A stretch of 64,000 nt of DNA from Epiperipatus broadwayi (GCA_028023455.1 JAQFVV010006203.1:13866348-13930347), one strand, 5' to 3'; shown: positions 22,480-35,481, counted from the first letter of the stretch. Made by a program: numbers and translations. The notes: a model not told the origin generated them from the letters alone.

Positions 22480-22905
22480 ATTGACTTAAGGCATTTTTAG
22501 ATTTGATGGAGTATTTCAGAATTAAATTCTATGAAAATGCTGTTCATAGTCTCACGATACGAAATCTATTCCTCAGTTTTTTGATGTCTAGGTTTTTTTC
22601 TACGGGCTTGTTGATTTTCTTTACTTTATTATTTTTTTTCATCCAATTGTATTAATTTTTCATTAATTAATTCTTTTATATATGATTGCAAAAGTTCTTC
22701 AATGTTATCATCAATTTGTTATTGGTGTCTTCGTCCAAAGTGTTGACAAAATGTTGCATTGATTGTTAAAGATAGTATATCTTGAAGATTGCGATGATTC
22801 TTTGATCAATAGATAGAAAAAATGATATATTATTTGGTGATATTAGTTGCTGCTATGATTCCAGTTGAAAATGTATGTAGCTGTAAATTAAAAATCAATA
22901 GCACT
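22480..22905 (-). pseudogene. Decayed pogo/Tigger-type transposase (Tc1/mariner superfamily), C-terminal part
   Basis: Minus-strand translation gives VLLIFN (compare LLIDN, the second catalytic Asp region, here lost), then SPNNISFFLSIDQRIIAIFK, which follows the pogo/Tigger consensus LPPNTTSLIQPMDQGVIATFK, then YYL*QSMQHFV, and further on NIEELLQSYIKELINEKL, like the acidic (E)ELTxEEL tail of jerky/Tigger proteins. The order and spacing are right for this family. Frameshifts and stops are frequent, and the N-terminal DNA-binding (CENPB-type) part was not found between 22906 and 24070. Dead copy. Confidence 0.6.
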
Positions 22906-24072
22906 AGAAAAAAAATGGTTAGTTTCGCTGTGCAAACATACAGAAAAATGGACCAAAGAGCTAGTTTGTAGATAATTTTTTGTGTTCTTCTGCAAAATTG
23001 TTAATCATTGTGCTGACAAAAACCCCATACTGAAGTTTAATTTTTTTAAAATTCATAGTTTTATATTATTTGTGTGAATTTTTTTAAATTTAAAAAAATT
23101 GTTGTGAACATAAAGACTTGCTATTTATCCAAAGTGTAAGTAAGGATAGCGAATTTATAGAACTGCTCATCACCACAACCTAATCATGTAGTTAACTTCA
23201 AAAAAATGTATCTAATACATTCTTTGTTTGCATATTGTAATAAATGTTTAAAATTTTTTCTACAGTATGTGATATACAGATCTAAATAGAAACACTTTAT
23301 ATATGTGTGATATTTATGTTTTTTTTATGATATGAGTCACTTTTATTACATTTTCTTGAAATGATCTCACAATTTTTCAAATCAGAAATACAAGCTATTT
23401 AAATAAAAATTAAAAACATGAAATTTCTTCAATTTAATTGAATTACATTCTCATCATCAAAAATTTATTTATAAAATCTCTTTTCTTGTTTTTTTTTTTT
23501 AAAAATACATTTATGATAATAAGTATTTTTTTAATATTGAAATTAAAAGATTTTAATTTCTCAAATTGCTTAACTGAATATTTTAACTAATACATAATAA
23601 TATAAAATTTAAAATTAATTATTAATCAAATAAATATACAATCAAAATTTATTTTAAATACACAATTGAAATTTATTTTTAGTTTTATGCTGAATGAAAT
23701 TTGTATTTTTTCCCACTACCATAATTTTTTAAGTTTGCTATAACATCACCATTGTCTTGCATATGTCTGAAACAAATTATGAGATTAAGATCTATAATCC
23801 AGCAAGTAAATAATTAACTTAAATTTAGTAATTTTTGATTATATAATTCTTAAAATCAGTACCTCCCTCCCCTATTAAAAATACTTAACTGAAAAGTTTT
23901 AATTCAAAATTAGATATCTCAATATTTTAGTAATATAGTACCCAATTTAAAGTTAATTATTAATATAATGTAGAAGTGTTAGCTTTATCTAAACTGTAAT
24001 GTACCAAAAATAAATGTACACAGCATGTTCATAGCAAAGTTTTAATGAATAGCTTAGCTTAGTTTGCTTAGG
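22906..24072. other. AT-rich spacer, nothing recognised
   Basis: The upstream half of the pogo-type transposase would be expected here but could not be read. No other feature seen. Confidence 0.35.
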
Positions 24073-24343
24073 TAGCTTTTGACTGTAATGAGTCATAGAT
24101 TTATCAATAGTTGTAATGCACAATGGTTATGTATATATATTGTTTATGCTGATTTACATATAATTTACATATAGCATTAGGTAGGGTGGATGGACCATTT
24201 CTTAGACAAGAGAAATGGCCATCCATCCTATATAATGCTATATATAAATCATGTAAATCAGCACAAACAATATATATACACATCCATTTCTTATTACCAC
24301 TATTGCTACATCTTGACTCATAACAGTCAAAAGCTTGCTATGC
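24073..24343. repeat. Foldback element, about 270 bp (arms about 130 bp)
   Basis: The left arm 24073-24202 and right arm 24211-24343 are imperfect reverse complements around the 8-base centre tagacaag. Outer ends read agcttttgactgtaatgagt and actcataacagtcaaaagct; inner ends ggatggaccatttct and agaaatggccatcc. No coding content beyond mirror frames. It could be a MITE, but terminal duplications are not evident. Confidence 0.85.
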
Positions 24344-26360
24344 ATGTGCTCATACAATTATTGTTGTTAATTATTTATAGTATACGATGAAGATTTATTT
24401 TTAGTTTTACTTTGAATGAAATTTATATTTTATTTTGGGCACTTTATTTTTGCGATAATTTTACATGGAGCAGTTCTTATCTCTGAAACAAATTATAATG
24501 TTATAATTAAGCAAATACAGAACAGTAAATGATATTTTACACTTATACGTAGTGATTTTGATTACATAATGCACAAAATCATTTTTGTTTCGTTAAATAA
24601 TTTGCAATTACAATAGCTAAATTTTACGATTACTGTGATTACTGTATGATATTTGTAATTTTTGCCACAAGCAAAATACTTAATAAGAATTTTAATCCAA
24701 AAGCGAGTGAATATACACATTATAAAATATAATATTAATACATTTAGTTATTGTACTGGATGAAGCTTTTTTTTTCTAGTCATTAAAATTTACTTTGGAT
24801 ATGTCATTAATGAATGTATTGATTGTCTTGCAAGGACACTGAATGAAAATTAAATAAAGTGCCATACATTGATTGGTTTTTAATTTTATAATCAAAATGC
24901 TGTATTTTATAATATTCTATATTGTATTAAGCATAATGAATAAACTAGTACAATTTTAGCAAGAATGTTGCCATTTTTCTTTCAGATAACATAAAATCAT
25001 TATTGTATGATGTCATCAATCTTATAAGATGGGCTAAAATGACCCAAAAAAATTTAAAGATTTTTTTTTTTTTTTACAATCTAATTATAGTATTAAGTCA
25101 AAATAGGGATACAAATTGATAGGGATCACTATGGTGAATCCTCGTGTAAAGATCTCACCCTAAGCAGGGTGTAGGTGTATTACTAGGTTTTTTTTAACTG
25201 TTAAAAGCAAATGCCTGTTACATTATTATGTGCAAACTGTACATTGTATAAGTGCCATGATTTCTGTTTGATGGGAGGATTCATATTTATATTATTTTAA
25301 TCAAAAGATCTAAGCTTGTTTGGAAAAAGAAAAAAAAAATACAAATTTTCCCAGGTTTCAAATTTTAGAAGTCAGATGTGTTAATTATACTGTAAATACC
25401 TTTCATGGAAATGTTAGTATTGTATAGTTTTTAATTATGTAAGATATTATTAAAATTATATTTATCAAGTATTAATGTTTGGCCTACTATCTAATCATTC
25501 CTCTTACTTTCAAGCAGCTCTCTTGATATATATATATTTGTAGTTATTTGTTTGGCTATTCCAGTAATGCAAATGCCTTACTGTTGTTGGTGAAATGAAT
25601 TCACATCAGTGAGTAACAAATATTAGAAATTATAGTTGACAGTAATCTAATATAATGGTTATATCTTTCAATTTAATCAAAGAAGCACTTAAATAAATTT
25701 AAAAGATATGTTCAATTGAAAGTTATGTTTAATTAAAATATATACAGCTTTGAGAATACAAATAAAACATTTCTAGCAAAAAAAATAAAAGCATGTTTAA
25801 AAAAGTTGATTACATAAATAAATTCCTCAAGAAAATTATTGAAAATAGTATTGGGAAATAAATATATAACTATTGATTTAGCATTAAAGGGTGTTTGATA
25901 TTCATTTCAAAATGTGCAAGAGCTGTTACTATGTATCGTGTATGCATATTAATGTAACCAGGCAAAACACCAAGTAAAACCTGGTGCTGCAAACTAAAAA
26001 TACTTGAGTAATATAGTATTTATCTGATCCGGTTTTAAAACAAACATGGACCTGCTTTTAGTTTATTAACTTAGATCTTATGAAGGTTGTGTTAAATATA
26101 AATACTTAAGAATTAATGTTTGTAGAAAAATTAAAACTCTTTTATACTTTTTCCAAATATATTAAGCTATTAGTATTAGCACACAACATCTGGAATGGTA
26201 ATTTTCTCCTCTCTCATCTTCTGATATTGCTTGATCAAATGACATTTTCCAGGCTAGACCAGCAACATCTGAAGAAGACAGGACAAAAACACCACTCAAA
26301 TCGAATGTAATTGAAAAGTATAAAGAAAGTTTGAATTTTTGTAAAAATATTTGACAATGC
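24344..26360. other. AT-rich spacer, nothing recognised
   Basis: No gene, RNA or repeat family could be identified in this 2-kb stretch. Confidence 0.35.
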
Positions 26361-26368
26361 ATCTAGAT

Positions 26369-26836
26369 CAGGAGTTGGCAAATTGTCTTCTCAACGAAAT
26401 GTGGTCATTTAATCCCAATCTCATTGCTCCTTTTATCATGATAAACATAAACAATTTTTTTATTTCTCTTGTAATTTGTAAATAAATATTTTGATGACTT
26501 TAGAAGAGGAAAAATGCGCATTACAATTTTGTTTCTTGAATTCAGCCTTATTTGTAGAATAGTAATTATTTTATATAATGAATATTTAAATATTAGAAAT
26601 GTGTGAATGATTTACTGTCGAAGTATTTTTTGTTTTCAATTATTTAAAAGAATTTTTATTTTCGTTAGGTGTATACAGATTCTATTATGTTCTATTACTA
26701 AAAGAAATGTTCACAGCCATTCAGAAATTCGTATTTATCATGAACATATTTTTTACCTCTTTATTTGCAACTCTTTAATGACAGACAGGGGGGATTTAAA
26801 CCAAATGATTTGTATTAAAAAGTTTGACGACCTCTG
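26369..26836. mobile_element. Non-autonomous hAT element (MITE), 468 bp, complete
   Basis: Ends caggagttggcaaa and the complement of tttgacgacctctg form a short imperfect terminal inverted repeat. The flanks atctagat (26361-26368) and atctaaat (26837-26844) are an 8-bp duplication with one mismatch. A 76-residue open frame inside (26607-26837) runs into the terminal repeat and has no transposase motif. Confidence 0.85.
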
Positions 26837-26844
26837 ATCTAAAT

Positions 26845-28640
26845 AATGGAAAATAAAATTTGCCTTCATCACAAACCTTCAGACAAATCTAAAACTTTTT
26901 ATATGAGTCACATTATTATTATTCTTTAACTATCTAAATTCAAATGCCTCACTGCAGTATTATGTGTAAAATATATATTATGTTATATACTGGTTGGTAT
27001 ATGTTCACATACTTTTGTTATTTATTTTAAGTAGTAAGTAAAGTAGTTTTAGCACATTTTTTTGTATTATATAATTCTTTGCTCCATTCTAGTCCTTTTA
27101 TTTTTAAAATCATTAAAATTTTCAATATTTCTAGACCTATGGCATAAATGATAGCCAATTATTGCTTAAAATATCTCAATGATTAAAAATTGAAAGAGTG
27201 AATCTCTTTCTTTAAATTATGCTAAAAGACTATATATATATATGAATGTTCATTAAACCAGTTAACCCTTGATCAATATCGGTGATAGTTTACCATTGAT
27301 TGTCACCTACTTTATTCTAGCATTTCAATTTTAGGGGACATTATAAACTCTAATATACATCATTTAGGATACAGTCATTTAAGATAAAGGCTTAAGTTTG
27401 AATTATTGGAAGGAGGTTAAGATTTACTATGTAAACAGTTCTTCCAATTAATTGACTAACTAAATTCCTTTTCTTTTTAATTTATTCTATTTTAAAAAGC
27501 ATTATATGATAGTTTTTTTTTAATATTATTATTACTACCTTGCAATTTTCTGCTCCCTTAATTTTTCATATTTTATTCAAAATTGTATACAGACAATATA
27601 TTTAAATTTAAAATGGAAAAAAGTATATTGATTGAAGCAATTATCTAGAATTATCTGGTTTTTGGTTTTTTATTTTTTTATTGAAATATTTGTGTGTTAT
27701 TAGAGCATAGATTTGATGAGGGTTGAATAATTCGTTTCTGAACTTATATTTATTAATAAGAGAATGTTTATTAACAAGTGAAAATACAGATTTTTCAAAA
27801 CACATATATTTTATAATGAGTAATATTTCTGTGTAATTTTTACTACACTATTCTCATGCAAGGTAGCTTGTATTTTAAAATTTATTAATTGCACGTTCTT
27901 TTAACAAACTAAACTGAATTAAAATTTTAATTTTACATTGATTTTGGCCATATATTATCTTATATGTCTGTACATAAAACAACCTTTTTTATAGCACATC
28001 ACAGGGTAAGAACCTCTTCAACTGCCGTTCATGCTACTGATGAAGTACCTATCAGGCTCAACTATTTCCAGCTGCTAAGAAAATTATAAGAAATTTTCTT
28101 CATTTTCAAATTTTAACTGCTAAGAATAGCAGGATATTCATGTACAAACCAGCTTTAGGAAAGTATCTGGATTGAATATGGGTTGACTATCCAAAAGAAA
28201 AATCATTACCATATTGCAAAAACACCAACTATTCAGCCACCATTTGAATCTAGGTCATAATCTTAACAAGTTGAATGTATTATCATTTCTATATAAGACT
28301 ATTCTTTTTTTATAAATATATATTCAGAACATAATTGGACACAATAAGAAAACATCTTTATTAATTCATTTTAAGTGCTCTACTCTGCATGGGATGGACT
28401 TTTATAATATTTGAAGTATACTTAAAGGAGTATTAAGTTCATTGTGTAGAAAGCCATTTATTTTCTGTAAGATATCAGTAGAGAATAGTAATTTCATATT
28501 TTTTTATAATGGTCCACAAAGACACAATAGTACTTAGGTCAAGTGTTTGATGATTATGAGTCACATGTAGTACCAGCATGCTTTCAAAATAATATTAAAA
28601 TATATGTGTTGAACAAATTGAAGATTTATTATTTTAGACA
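26845..28640. other. AT-rich spacer, nothing firmly recognised
   Basis: A less AT-rich patch at 28010-28260 contains a box-B-like string on the minus strand (agattcaaatgg), but no tRNA fold could be drawn. Otherwise featureless. Confidence 0.3.
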
Positions 28641-28645
28641 ATAAA

Positions 28646-28672
28646 TGTTTTCGAGAAACATCATCGGGAAGA
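28646..28672 (-). other. Hairpin-plus-GAAA module (copy 2 of 6)
   Basis: The minus strand reads cgatgatgtttctcgaaaac, then atttattgtc. Same layout as the other copies, with a degenerate stem. Confidence 0.25.
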
Positions 28673-29040
28673 AGTTACTCTCTAAATTGTTCAAATCATG
28701 TAGTTATGATTCATTCATATATATATAATTTTTATGTTCATTTATTTGGAAGATCAAACTATGTCAGAGCAGCATCAATAATAGATTGAACACAGTATTT
28801 TTTATTTTCTGAGATTGACTTTTTACCTCCTTTTTAGTAGGAAATCATTGCAAATGTCTGACATTTTTACCATTGTGCAAAATAAAAAGATGGAACAAAA
28901 AATAATTAGAACAGTTCTAACATATGTTTCACAGCTGGGAGAAGGGAGGCAGACTAGATAAGTCTCTTTTAATAATGGTCAGGCACAAATTAGTAATTGA
29001 GTAAAAAGTAAATACAATAAATGTTAATTTGTCTGACATC

Positions 29041-29062
29041 TGACATGTTTCGGCATCTTCAT
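29041..29062 (-). other. Hairpin-plus-GAAAC module (copy 3 of 6), minimal
   Basis: The minus strand reads tgaagatgccgaaacatgtc. The stem is almost absent; kept only because the flanking words match the other copies. Confidence 0.2.
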
Positions 29063-29589
29063 TCCTCTATTGATTTTGATTATAATCTTTCATAATGTTC
29101 ACAGCATTCATAGTAAATATTGATTTCAAATGATAGTTTTAGCAGGTTTATTCTATGTTTAGTGAATGCAATCATCATCTTGAGACGATTAATCATGAAA
29201 CATTAAATACTTCCACAGTTTTAATAAGGATATCCATTTAGGCAACAAAATCTTTGCTTTTTAATTTATGAAACTGATGTCAACTTTCTGTAAAATATTT
29301 TTTACCATTTCCTTATGGCTATATGTAAAAGAATAAAAGAGTTATGTTCTTTCAGGTGTACATGATATCATAATATGTTAGTATGACAGCTGATATTGTT
29401 ATTTTGTAAAAATCATATGTTTGTGTTTGTCTATGATCAGTTTTTATCATTTTAATTTTTGATCAAAACTTAAGATTTTTTTTATATAATTGGTTTGTAC
29501 CAACCAGATTTTAATCAGCTCATTCAATGAGAAAATAGCTATTGTTAACTTAAAGCATATCTCTAAATCAATATAAAGAGATAAATCAG

Positions 29590-29800
29590 CCTTTAAATAG
29601 CACACTACAGAACAAATGCCTTTCCCACAGTCCCTCATAGAAAAACATTGAAAAAAGAAATGTTAAAACATCAGACTTCCAACTAGAAAGTTTGATTAGA
29701 TTCTGATCATTAATTTAGCTTTTAGCTAAGAATAACTGAATATCCATTTACTGACCAATATAAGTTGGCTAACTGAACTGACCAGAGCTTGCTACCTGAA
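29590..29800 (+). repeat. Family B dispersed repeat
   Basis: Contains, in order, tttaaatagcacactacaga, cctttcccacagtccctcat, tagctaagaataactgaata and ccatttactgaccaatataa, the shared landmarks of family B. The two short minus-strand open frames here (29447-29638 and 29722-29904) are repeat by-products. Confidence 0.65.
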
Positions 29801-30619
29801 ATTTCACCTAAAAAATAATCAAGTTTACTCATCTTGGATTCAAATTCAGATTGTAGAAAAAAAACAACAGGTGAAGTTGCACCAAGTGACCTTTCCAAAA
29901 TCAATTTAGTTGATCAAAAATAGCTCAAATTTTCAGAGCCTTTTTAAAAAAAAAAAAAAGTAAATAAATTATAATACATTTTATAAATGGCTTCTTAATG
30001 CTGTCTGTTAATTTTCAGTAATATTAATTACAATAGAATTATCTTATTCTTGATATTTTATTCCATCATTCATATTTATAATAACAAAAATAAATTATAA
30101 AGCTTAAAAAAAAAATTATTGAACAATACACTATTAATTAAATAAAAATTAAAAATGGTAATTTATTAATAAATGTTTAATAAATTCATATTTATCGGCT
30201 TATTGTATCTATTGATGCATTGCTTCTTTGTCATGTATATATTTTGATAGTTAAACTTTTGAGTATTTTAATATCTCCCATTATAATATTTTTGCAAGAA
30301 GTATTAGAAATACACACTTGCACAAATATATTGGACAGTATTTACAAAAATTGAATAAGATAATACACTGTTTACTTGTAGATACTAATTAATTATCTTA
30401 GATGCTATCACAAATAACATTTACAGACCATTAATAAAAAAAAACTATATATTACTATGTTAAAGAATAATACAGTGGAGTCATGATAACTATATTTTGT
30501 TCCATGCTCCCCTCACAAATATCATATATCATGTATAATAGTTCATTTTGTTGATAAACTTTGATTACAGTAGAATATGTATTGAGTATTGAATTGCAAA
30601 TGTTCAGTACTTTTCACAT

Positions 30620-31140
30620 ACATATATATTGTAATGGTAGAAAAATGAGTGCGATAGGAACTTTATTACGTTCCAAACTTTGAGGTGTCAAATTTGCAAC
30701 AGAAGAAAAATGAACAAGAGAAAGAAAGAGTCTCATTTTATATACCATAGCTCTGAATGCCAAAATTGTAATGGTATGAAAATGAGAACATGAGAATTCT
30801 CTCATTAATGCCCCAAGTCTTTGAGCAAGCTAAATCTATAATAGTACAAAATGAGAAAGAGTTTAATTAATCTATTTATTATAATAAAATACTAATACGA
30901 TTAATACTAAAATCTTTAATGGAATAAAATTGATCATATAGTTTGTTTAATACCCTCTGAATTGCATAGAGTTAAAATCTATACTAGTATTAATTGCACA
31001 ATACCAAATGTGTAATAAGATAAATAGGCTAAGTAAAATTAATAATGTTGTACAAATTAAGTAAACTAAATCTGTAATGGAATAAAATGGGTAAAGGTTA
31101 AGCAAGCTCTATTAATAAAATAAGCCCAACTGGACAATAA
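30620..31140. repeat. Divergent tandem-like repeats around a taatgg(a/t)a(t)aaaatga motif
   Basis: Recurrent words such as gtaatggtagaaaaatgag, gtaatggtatgaaaatgag, aatagtacaaaatgag and gtaatggaataaaatgg occur at irregular intervals of about 70-180 bases, often preceded by (ct)aaatct. This suggests an old tandem array, now strongly diverged. Confidence 0.35.
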
Positions 31141-32149
31141 TATTGTCTACACAATATAAAATAATGTATTTGAAAATTATGATAGATATATAAATTAATA
31201 TTTGCAATTGGTATTCATTCATAAATAATCCTTTTACTATTATGTGGTAAGTTTATACTATATTCAAGACTGAATAAGTTATGCTTATTGATTATATAAA
31301 ATTTATTATAATAATTTATTAACTAGATTTATGCCAATTGATGTTCATAAAACATTAGGCTCACTCTTTCATTACTGAACTTTAGTATAATAATATAATT
31401 TATATTATTTGCTAATTAAATTTTATAAATTTATATTTGCAATGAGATTCTAAATCATGATTACCATATCATATATCATGTACAAGGTCCGTGTACACAT
31501 TTTTTTTTTTTGCCAAAAGATCCGTATACACATTATTTTGGTCAGATCCCAAGATTACAAAGTTATCAGCGGATTGATATGAATGTGAACAGGTGCAGTA
31601 GGTCTAATACATGCTCTGTGTTGCAGCTCTAATACATACAGAAGATATGATAAAATCCAAAGAATGCAATGAAGTCATATTTTTAAATATTTGAAAATTT
31701 TCAGGATTTTCTTTGTATGGGATTATTTATTACTAATGACTTTTTGATCAAATCTCACCTGCTGTGATCTGGGTAATATGCGTAACTGATTAGAAGTTGG
31801 TTTTGCAATAGATCAAGTATTAATTAGTATCTAAACAACTGTTACTAAGATACTCATATTATCTAGGTGATGATTGGTAAGATCCAACCAAACTAACAGT
31901 TACTACCCTCATTAGGTGTTGATAGGTGAGATTCGACTAAAATGTTGATGTTATAAAAATATACACATCAGTAAAAATCAAACTTTATTCACACTTTTTA
32001 TCTATGAAAAATTTTCATTATTACCACCAGAAATATAAATAAATGTCAAGATATTGTGGAATAGTTAATATATTAATTTAAAATGTCCCCAAAAGATTTG
32101 AATCAAAGCCATATAAAACGGATTTTTTTTCTATACAGATTTAGTTTCT
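31141..32149. other. AT-rich spacer with small degenerate repeats
   Basis: Two short direct repeats are visible: gatccgtatacacatt / ggtccgtgtacacatt near 31487-31535, and a pair of about 60-base units near 31840-31950 built on aac(t)agttac...gattggtaagat. No gene seen. Confidence 0.3.
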
Positions 32150-32275
32150 TTCAGATTACCAGTCTTTAGTCAATCCAGCTTATCATCTAATATTGGTCAG
32201 TAAATGGGAATCTAATTATTCTTAGCTAAGGAGGAGGCTGATGGAAAGATTTGCACTGTGTGGAACTATTTAAAA
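32150..32275 (-). repeat. Family B dispersed repeat, partial
   Basis: The minus strand carries tagctaagaataattagatt, cccatttactgaccaatatt and gcaaatctttccatcagcct, the same landmarks as the copy at 29590. Confidence 0.6.
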
Positions 32276-32929
32276 ACTGTTTTTTTTTTTTAAATCTCTA
32301 TATAGCGATGATTGACAACAATTTTTATAATTGCTATTTTATAAAGCATTAGGAAATAAAAGTTTTTATAAAATTGTTTATACAACAAAATCGTATTTAT
32401 TTTATCACATCAATTTGATATAAATAATTCACAATGCAAGAGCGTAATCTCATTACCCTTAGATTATGAAAAAAATTGTAACCTGATTAATTTAATTAAA
32501 TGTTACTTTTTCAATTTCTTTGTAAACTGATTTTAATTTCCATTACTAAGATTACAAAAAACTAATAATTAATTTATGACTCAATACTTATCTATAAGTG
32601 TATCTTTTAACTCATTTGTTTTGATTAATTAAAAATCTAAAACTTTTGAGGTTTTTATAAAGCAAAGGTTATTCAACACGTAAATTAATTTTTCATGATA
32701 AATGGTATTATGTTCTTCAAGTTGGAATTAATGTAATTCAGCGTTAAATTGTATTATTGATAGAAATACTGTTTCCACTCTGATTTTTAATTAAATATTG
32801 GAAAATCTTTATATATATATGTGAGGGCATAGTATAATAGAGAAAATATTACGGTAAAAAAATGATTTTACTGAGAATAAGTTAGTAAATGAAGCTGAAA
32901 ATATTGGTTTTGTTAAAAAAGTAAAATAG

Positions 32930-33165
32930 CTTTCAAAAAGCTCACAGCATGGCCAAGGTCTGTTCACTAGCCCTCTCAAAAGGACCCATTATCTTAGAAG
33001 CATTATTCATGAACCTTGCTAGCTGTGGGTGGAAATGATTTTAATGCTAATTTTTTTTATCATTTTTAATCATTTAAAAAATAGAAAATACCCACTTACT
33101 GATCAATACTTGAATTGTTGATTGGGTTAGCTATATGCCTACTATCTGGAATTCCAGGAGGATCT
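32930..33165 (+). repeat. Family B dispersed repeat, partial
   Basis: Has the 3' landmarks aaatacccacttactgatca, gattgggttagctatatgcc and ctactatctggaattcc. The upstream half is more diverged than in other copies. Confidence 0.55.
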
Positions 33166-34380
33166 CATATAGTTTGAATGATTTTTCTGAATAATTCAAG
33201 AGAATAAGATATGTTTAGTAAAACGTTCACCCATATGCCAAACATTCTAATAGCTTCAGTGTTTCAGTAGGAAAAAAATAATATTAAGAAAAAGCTGCAG
33301 GCTGTTGATAAACTATGTTCAATGGTGATAGAAGCCCATTGGTATGATTATGATATTTTATAAATTTATTCTGCAACTTTTTTTTCTTATTTTTATTTTG
33401 AAATGTTTCCTATTAGTCAACTTAGAAGTAATAATGGTTCAGAATACTGAGAAACGAAAATATAATATATCATTAAAATGAGAGCATTTAATGGCCTCTC
33501 TTAGCTGTTTGTGAAAATAAGATATAAGATACTGTATATAATATGCAAATTTTGAATTTAAGACTATGATAATACAAAGCTTAGGACTAGTGTCAAGGGA
33601 GCTTCCTTCATCATCTGTGCCAAACTCTACATTTCATCAATGGTAAATCATTTTAATGATTTGTTGCTTTTGATACTAAGTCTGCAATGATTGGAGGACT
33701 TAATATTTTTATGTTAATTAGGGTATCCATTGTTTTGTACTTCTAAACATCATAGTTTTGGACATATTTCATACTATAAGAGTAAATTAGGCCATCATAA
33801 TTAAAAATGACCATTTGTTATCACTAGTTATAGTAGCCTGCATAATAGTTATTGCCAAGACCCACAAACTTTGTTTCCAGGCCCAAAACTCTTAGTTCTA
33901 TAGAGAAAGCTATAGATTAATAAAGTTGGACTCACTCTCTTGAATATGTTGCTAAAGAAATAGAATAACAAGGGTAGATTTTCTTTTTCTTTTTGTTTTA
34001 TCAAGTATAAAATATATAAGTAATCTATATTAGAAAAAAATGAAATGTGAAAAATCAGACCAAAATGACCTCACATTATTAAAAACTGTAAGGAAACTGT
34101 TTTAGCCTTAATAACATCAATATATGTAATTGTTAAACAGTTTTGTATGAAGATGCTAATCTATATAGAGCCCTTCATTTATAAAAACACTATTATTATT
34201 CATTTTAGAAAAATAAAAAAATTTTCTCTAATGATTTTTGAATGTTGTTTGTTAGTTTTTAATTGCTGACCAGGAATTGGAAATTGATTTATTGTGGACT
34301 TTTTTACAGTGACCACATTCTGTAAATAACATTATTACAAAAAAAAAAAACATTTAATAATTTATAATTTGTAAGTTCAT
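33166..34380. other. AT-rich spacer, nothing recognised
   Basis: No supported gene or repeat. A small stem (gaagttaaagt / actttaacttc) lies just beyond, at 34384-34438. Confidence 0.3.
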
Positions 34381-34680
34381 AGGAAGTTAAAGTACCAGAT
34401 GTGACAGAGCTGGGCACAAGTCATGAACTTTAACTTCAGAATCTGCCACTCCATTACTGGACCAACATCACTCAGGGCATTAACAGAAAAGATTCAGGGG
34501 AGAAGAAGATGGCTGGATATTAAAAAAAACAAATGGATAAATGGTTTATTGCCATGGAATTCTTAAGAAATTTGACCACAGGAAATGGCGTGACTGAACT
34601 GTGGTTATGGATCTAGAGATCTAAAGTCTCACTCTGGTGAGAGATTGATTCGGAAATACTTTTTTTTTTCATATGTCAAA

Positions 34681-34752
34681 TGCATTGACCGGTAAGGGAA
34701 CTGGGGCCAGCTGCCTGGAAGGCAGCTATGCTAACCACTAGGCCACCAATGC
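34681..34752 (-). repeat. tRNA-Gly(UCC)-like retropseudogene/SINE
   Basis: The minus strand folds as a tRNA: acceptor gcattgg paired with tcaatgc, a D arm containing the box A match tggcctagtgg, and anticodon stem gctgc/gcagc around loop cttccag (anticodon TCC, glycine). The T arm is damaged (agttcccttacc instead of ggttcgattcc), so it is not a working gene. It is followed by atttgacatatg and a poly(A) tract, the same 3' suffix as the fragment at 9095, so the unit is a very short SINE: a tRNA plus about 12 bases plus A tail. Confidence 0.75.
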
Positions 34753-34851
34753 TTGACATTGAAGTCATAGAAAGTGATATTTGCCAATCTTCAGCAGGTA
34801 GTTTTTAAATATATTCAAACAATATTGAAGAGATCAAGAAACTCAATTTAA

Positions 34852-35481
34852 ACAAAGCAAAAACTCTCCATACAGTAGTGCCATCTTGTGCCAACAAGAG
34901 CAATCAATGGATGCCAGAAGGTTTGTGCATAAAATCCCTATCTAGTGCCTACTCATCCAATATCCCCAGACTAGTTTTTGGCTTGTGGCCTTCATCAGTG
35001 AGGAGCCTTGGATCTGAGAGCACTGCACCTAGATCTTAGGATCTAATGCAACCCTCCAGCAGCCACCTTTTAACTCTACTTAACTACAAAACTATGAGAA
35101 TGAAATTGAAAACACAATAATATTTTCAATCTAAGCTCAATAGCTTATAGAGTCATATGGGTCTGAACTCAATTCAGCACCCATATATTTTGGTGTCTTT
35201 GGCTCTTTAACAACCATAGCCACCACTATCCTATTAGGCAGGATTAGTGTTAAACCACTAAACATCACATGATCACTATCTCATACTAGCACATAATTGT
35301 TATTAAACATAGTCTGGGGATATTGGATGAGTAGGCACTAGATAGGTATTTTATACACAAGCCTTCTGGCATCCATTGATTGCTTTTGGCACAAGATGGC
35401 ACTACTATATGGAGAGTTTTGCTTTGTTTAATAACAATTATGTGCTAGTATGAGATAGTGATCATATGATGTTTAGTGGTT
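34852..35481 (+). mobile_element. Family A repeat, copy A1 (630 bp, composite)
   Basis: Flanked by the 13-bp duplication aaactcaatttaa (34839-34851) and aaactcagtttaa (35482-35494), one mismatch. It starts acaaagcaaaaactctcc, and near 35438 has the inverted match ggagagttttgctttgttta; the inverted arms reach about 125 bp (34852-34974 and 35309-35438). The 3' tail after the inverted arm reads agtgatcatatgatgtttag. A second, inverted tail at 35252-35316 shows that one copy carries part of another, so it is a composite. No open frame. The duplication length suits target-primed retroposition and not typical DNA transposons. Confidence 0.75.

Noticed and set aside
34681-34752. Functional tRNA-Gly gene
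   Set aside because: The T arm is disrupted and an A tract follows the acceptor; it is a retroposed copy.
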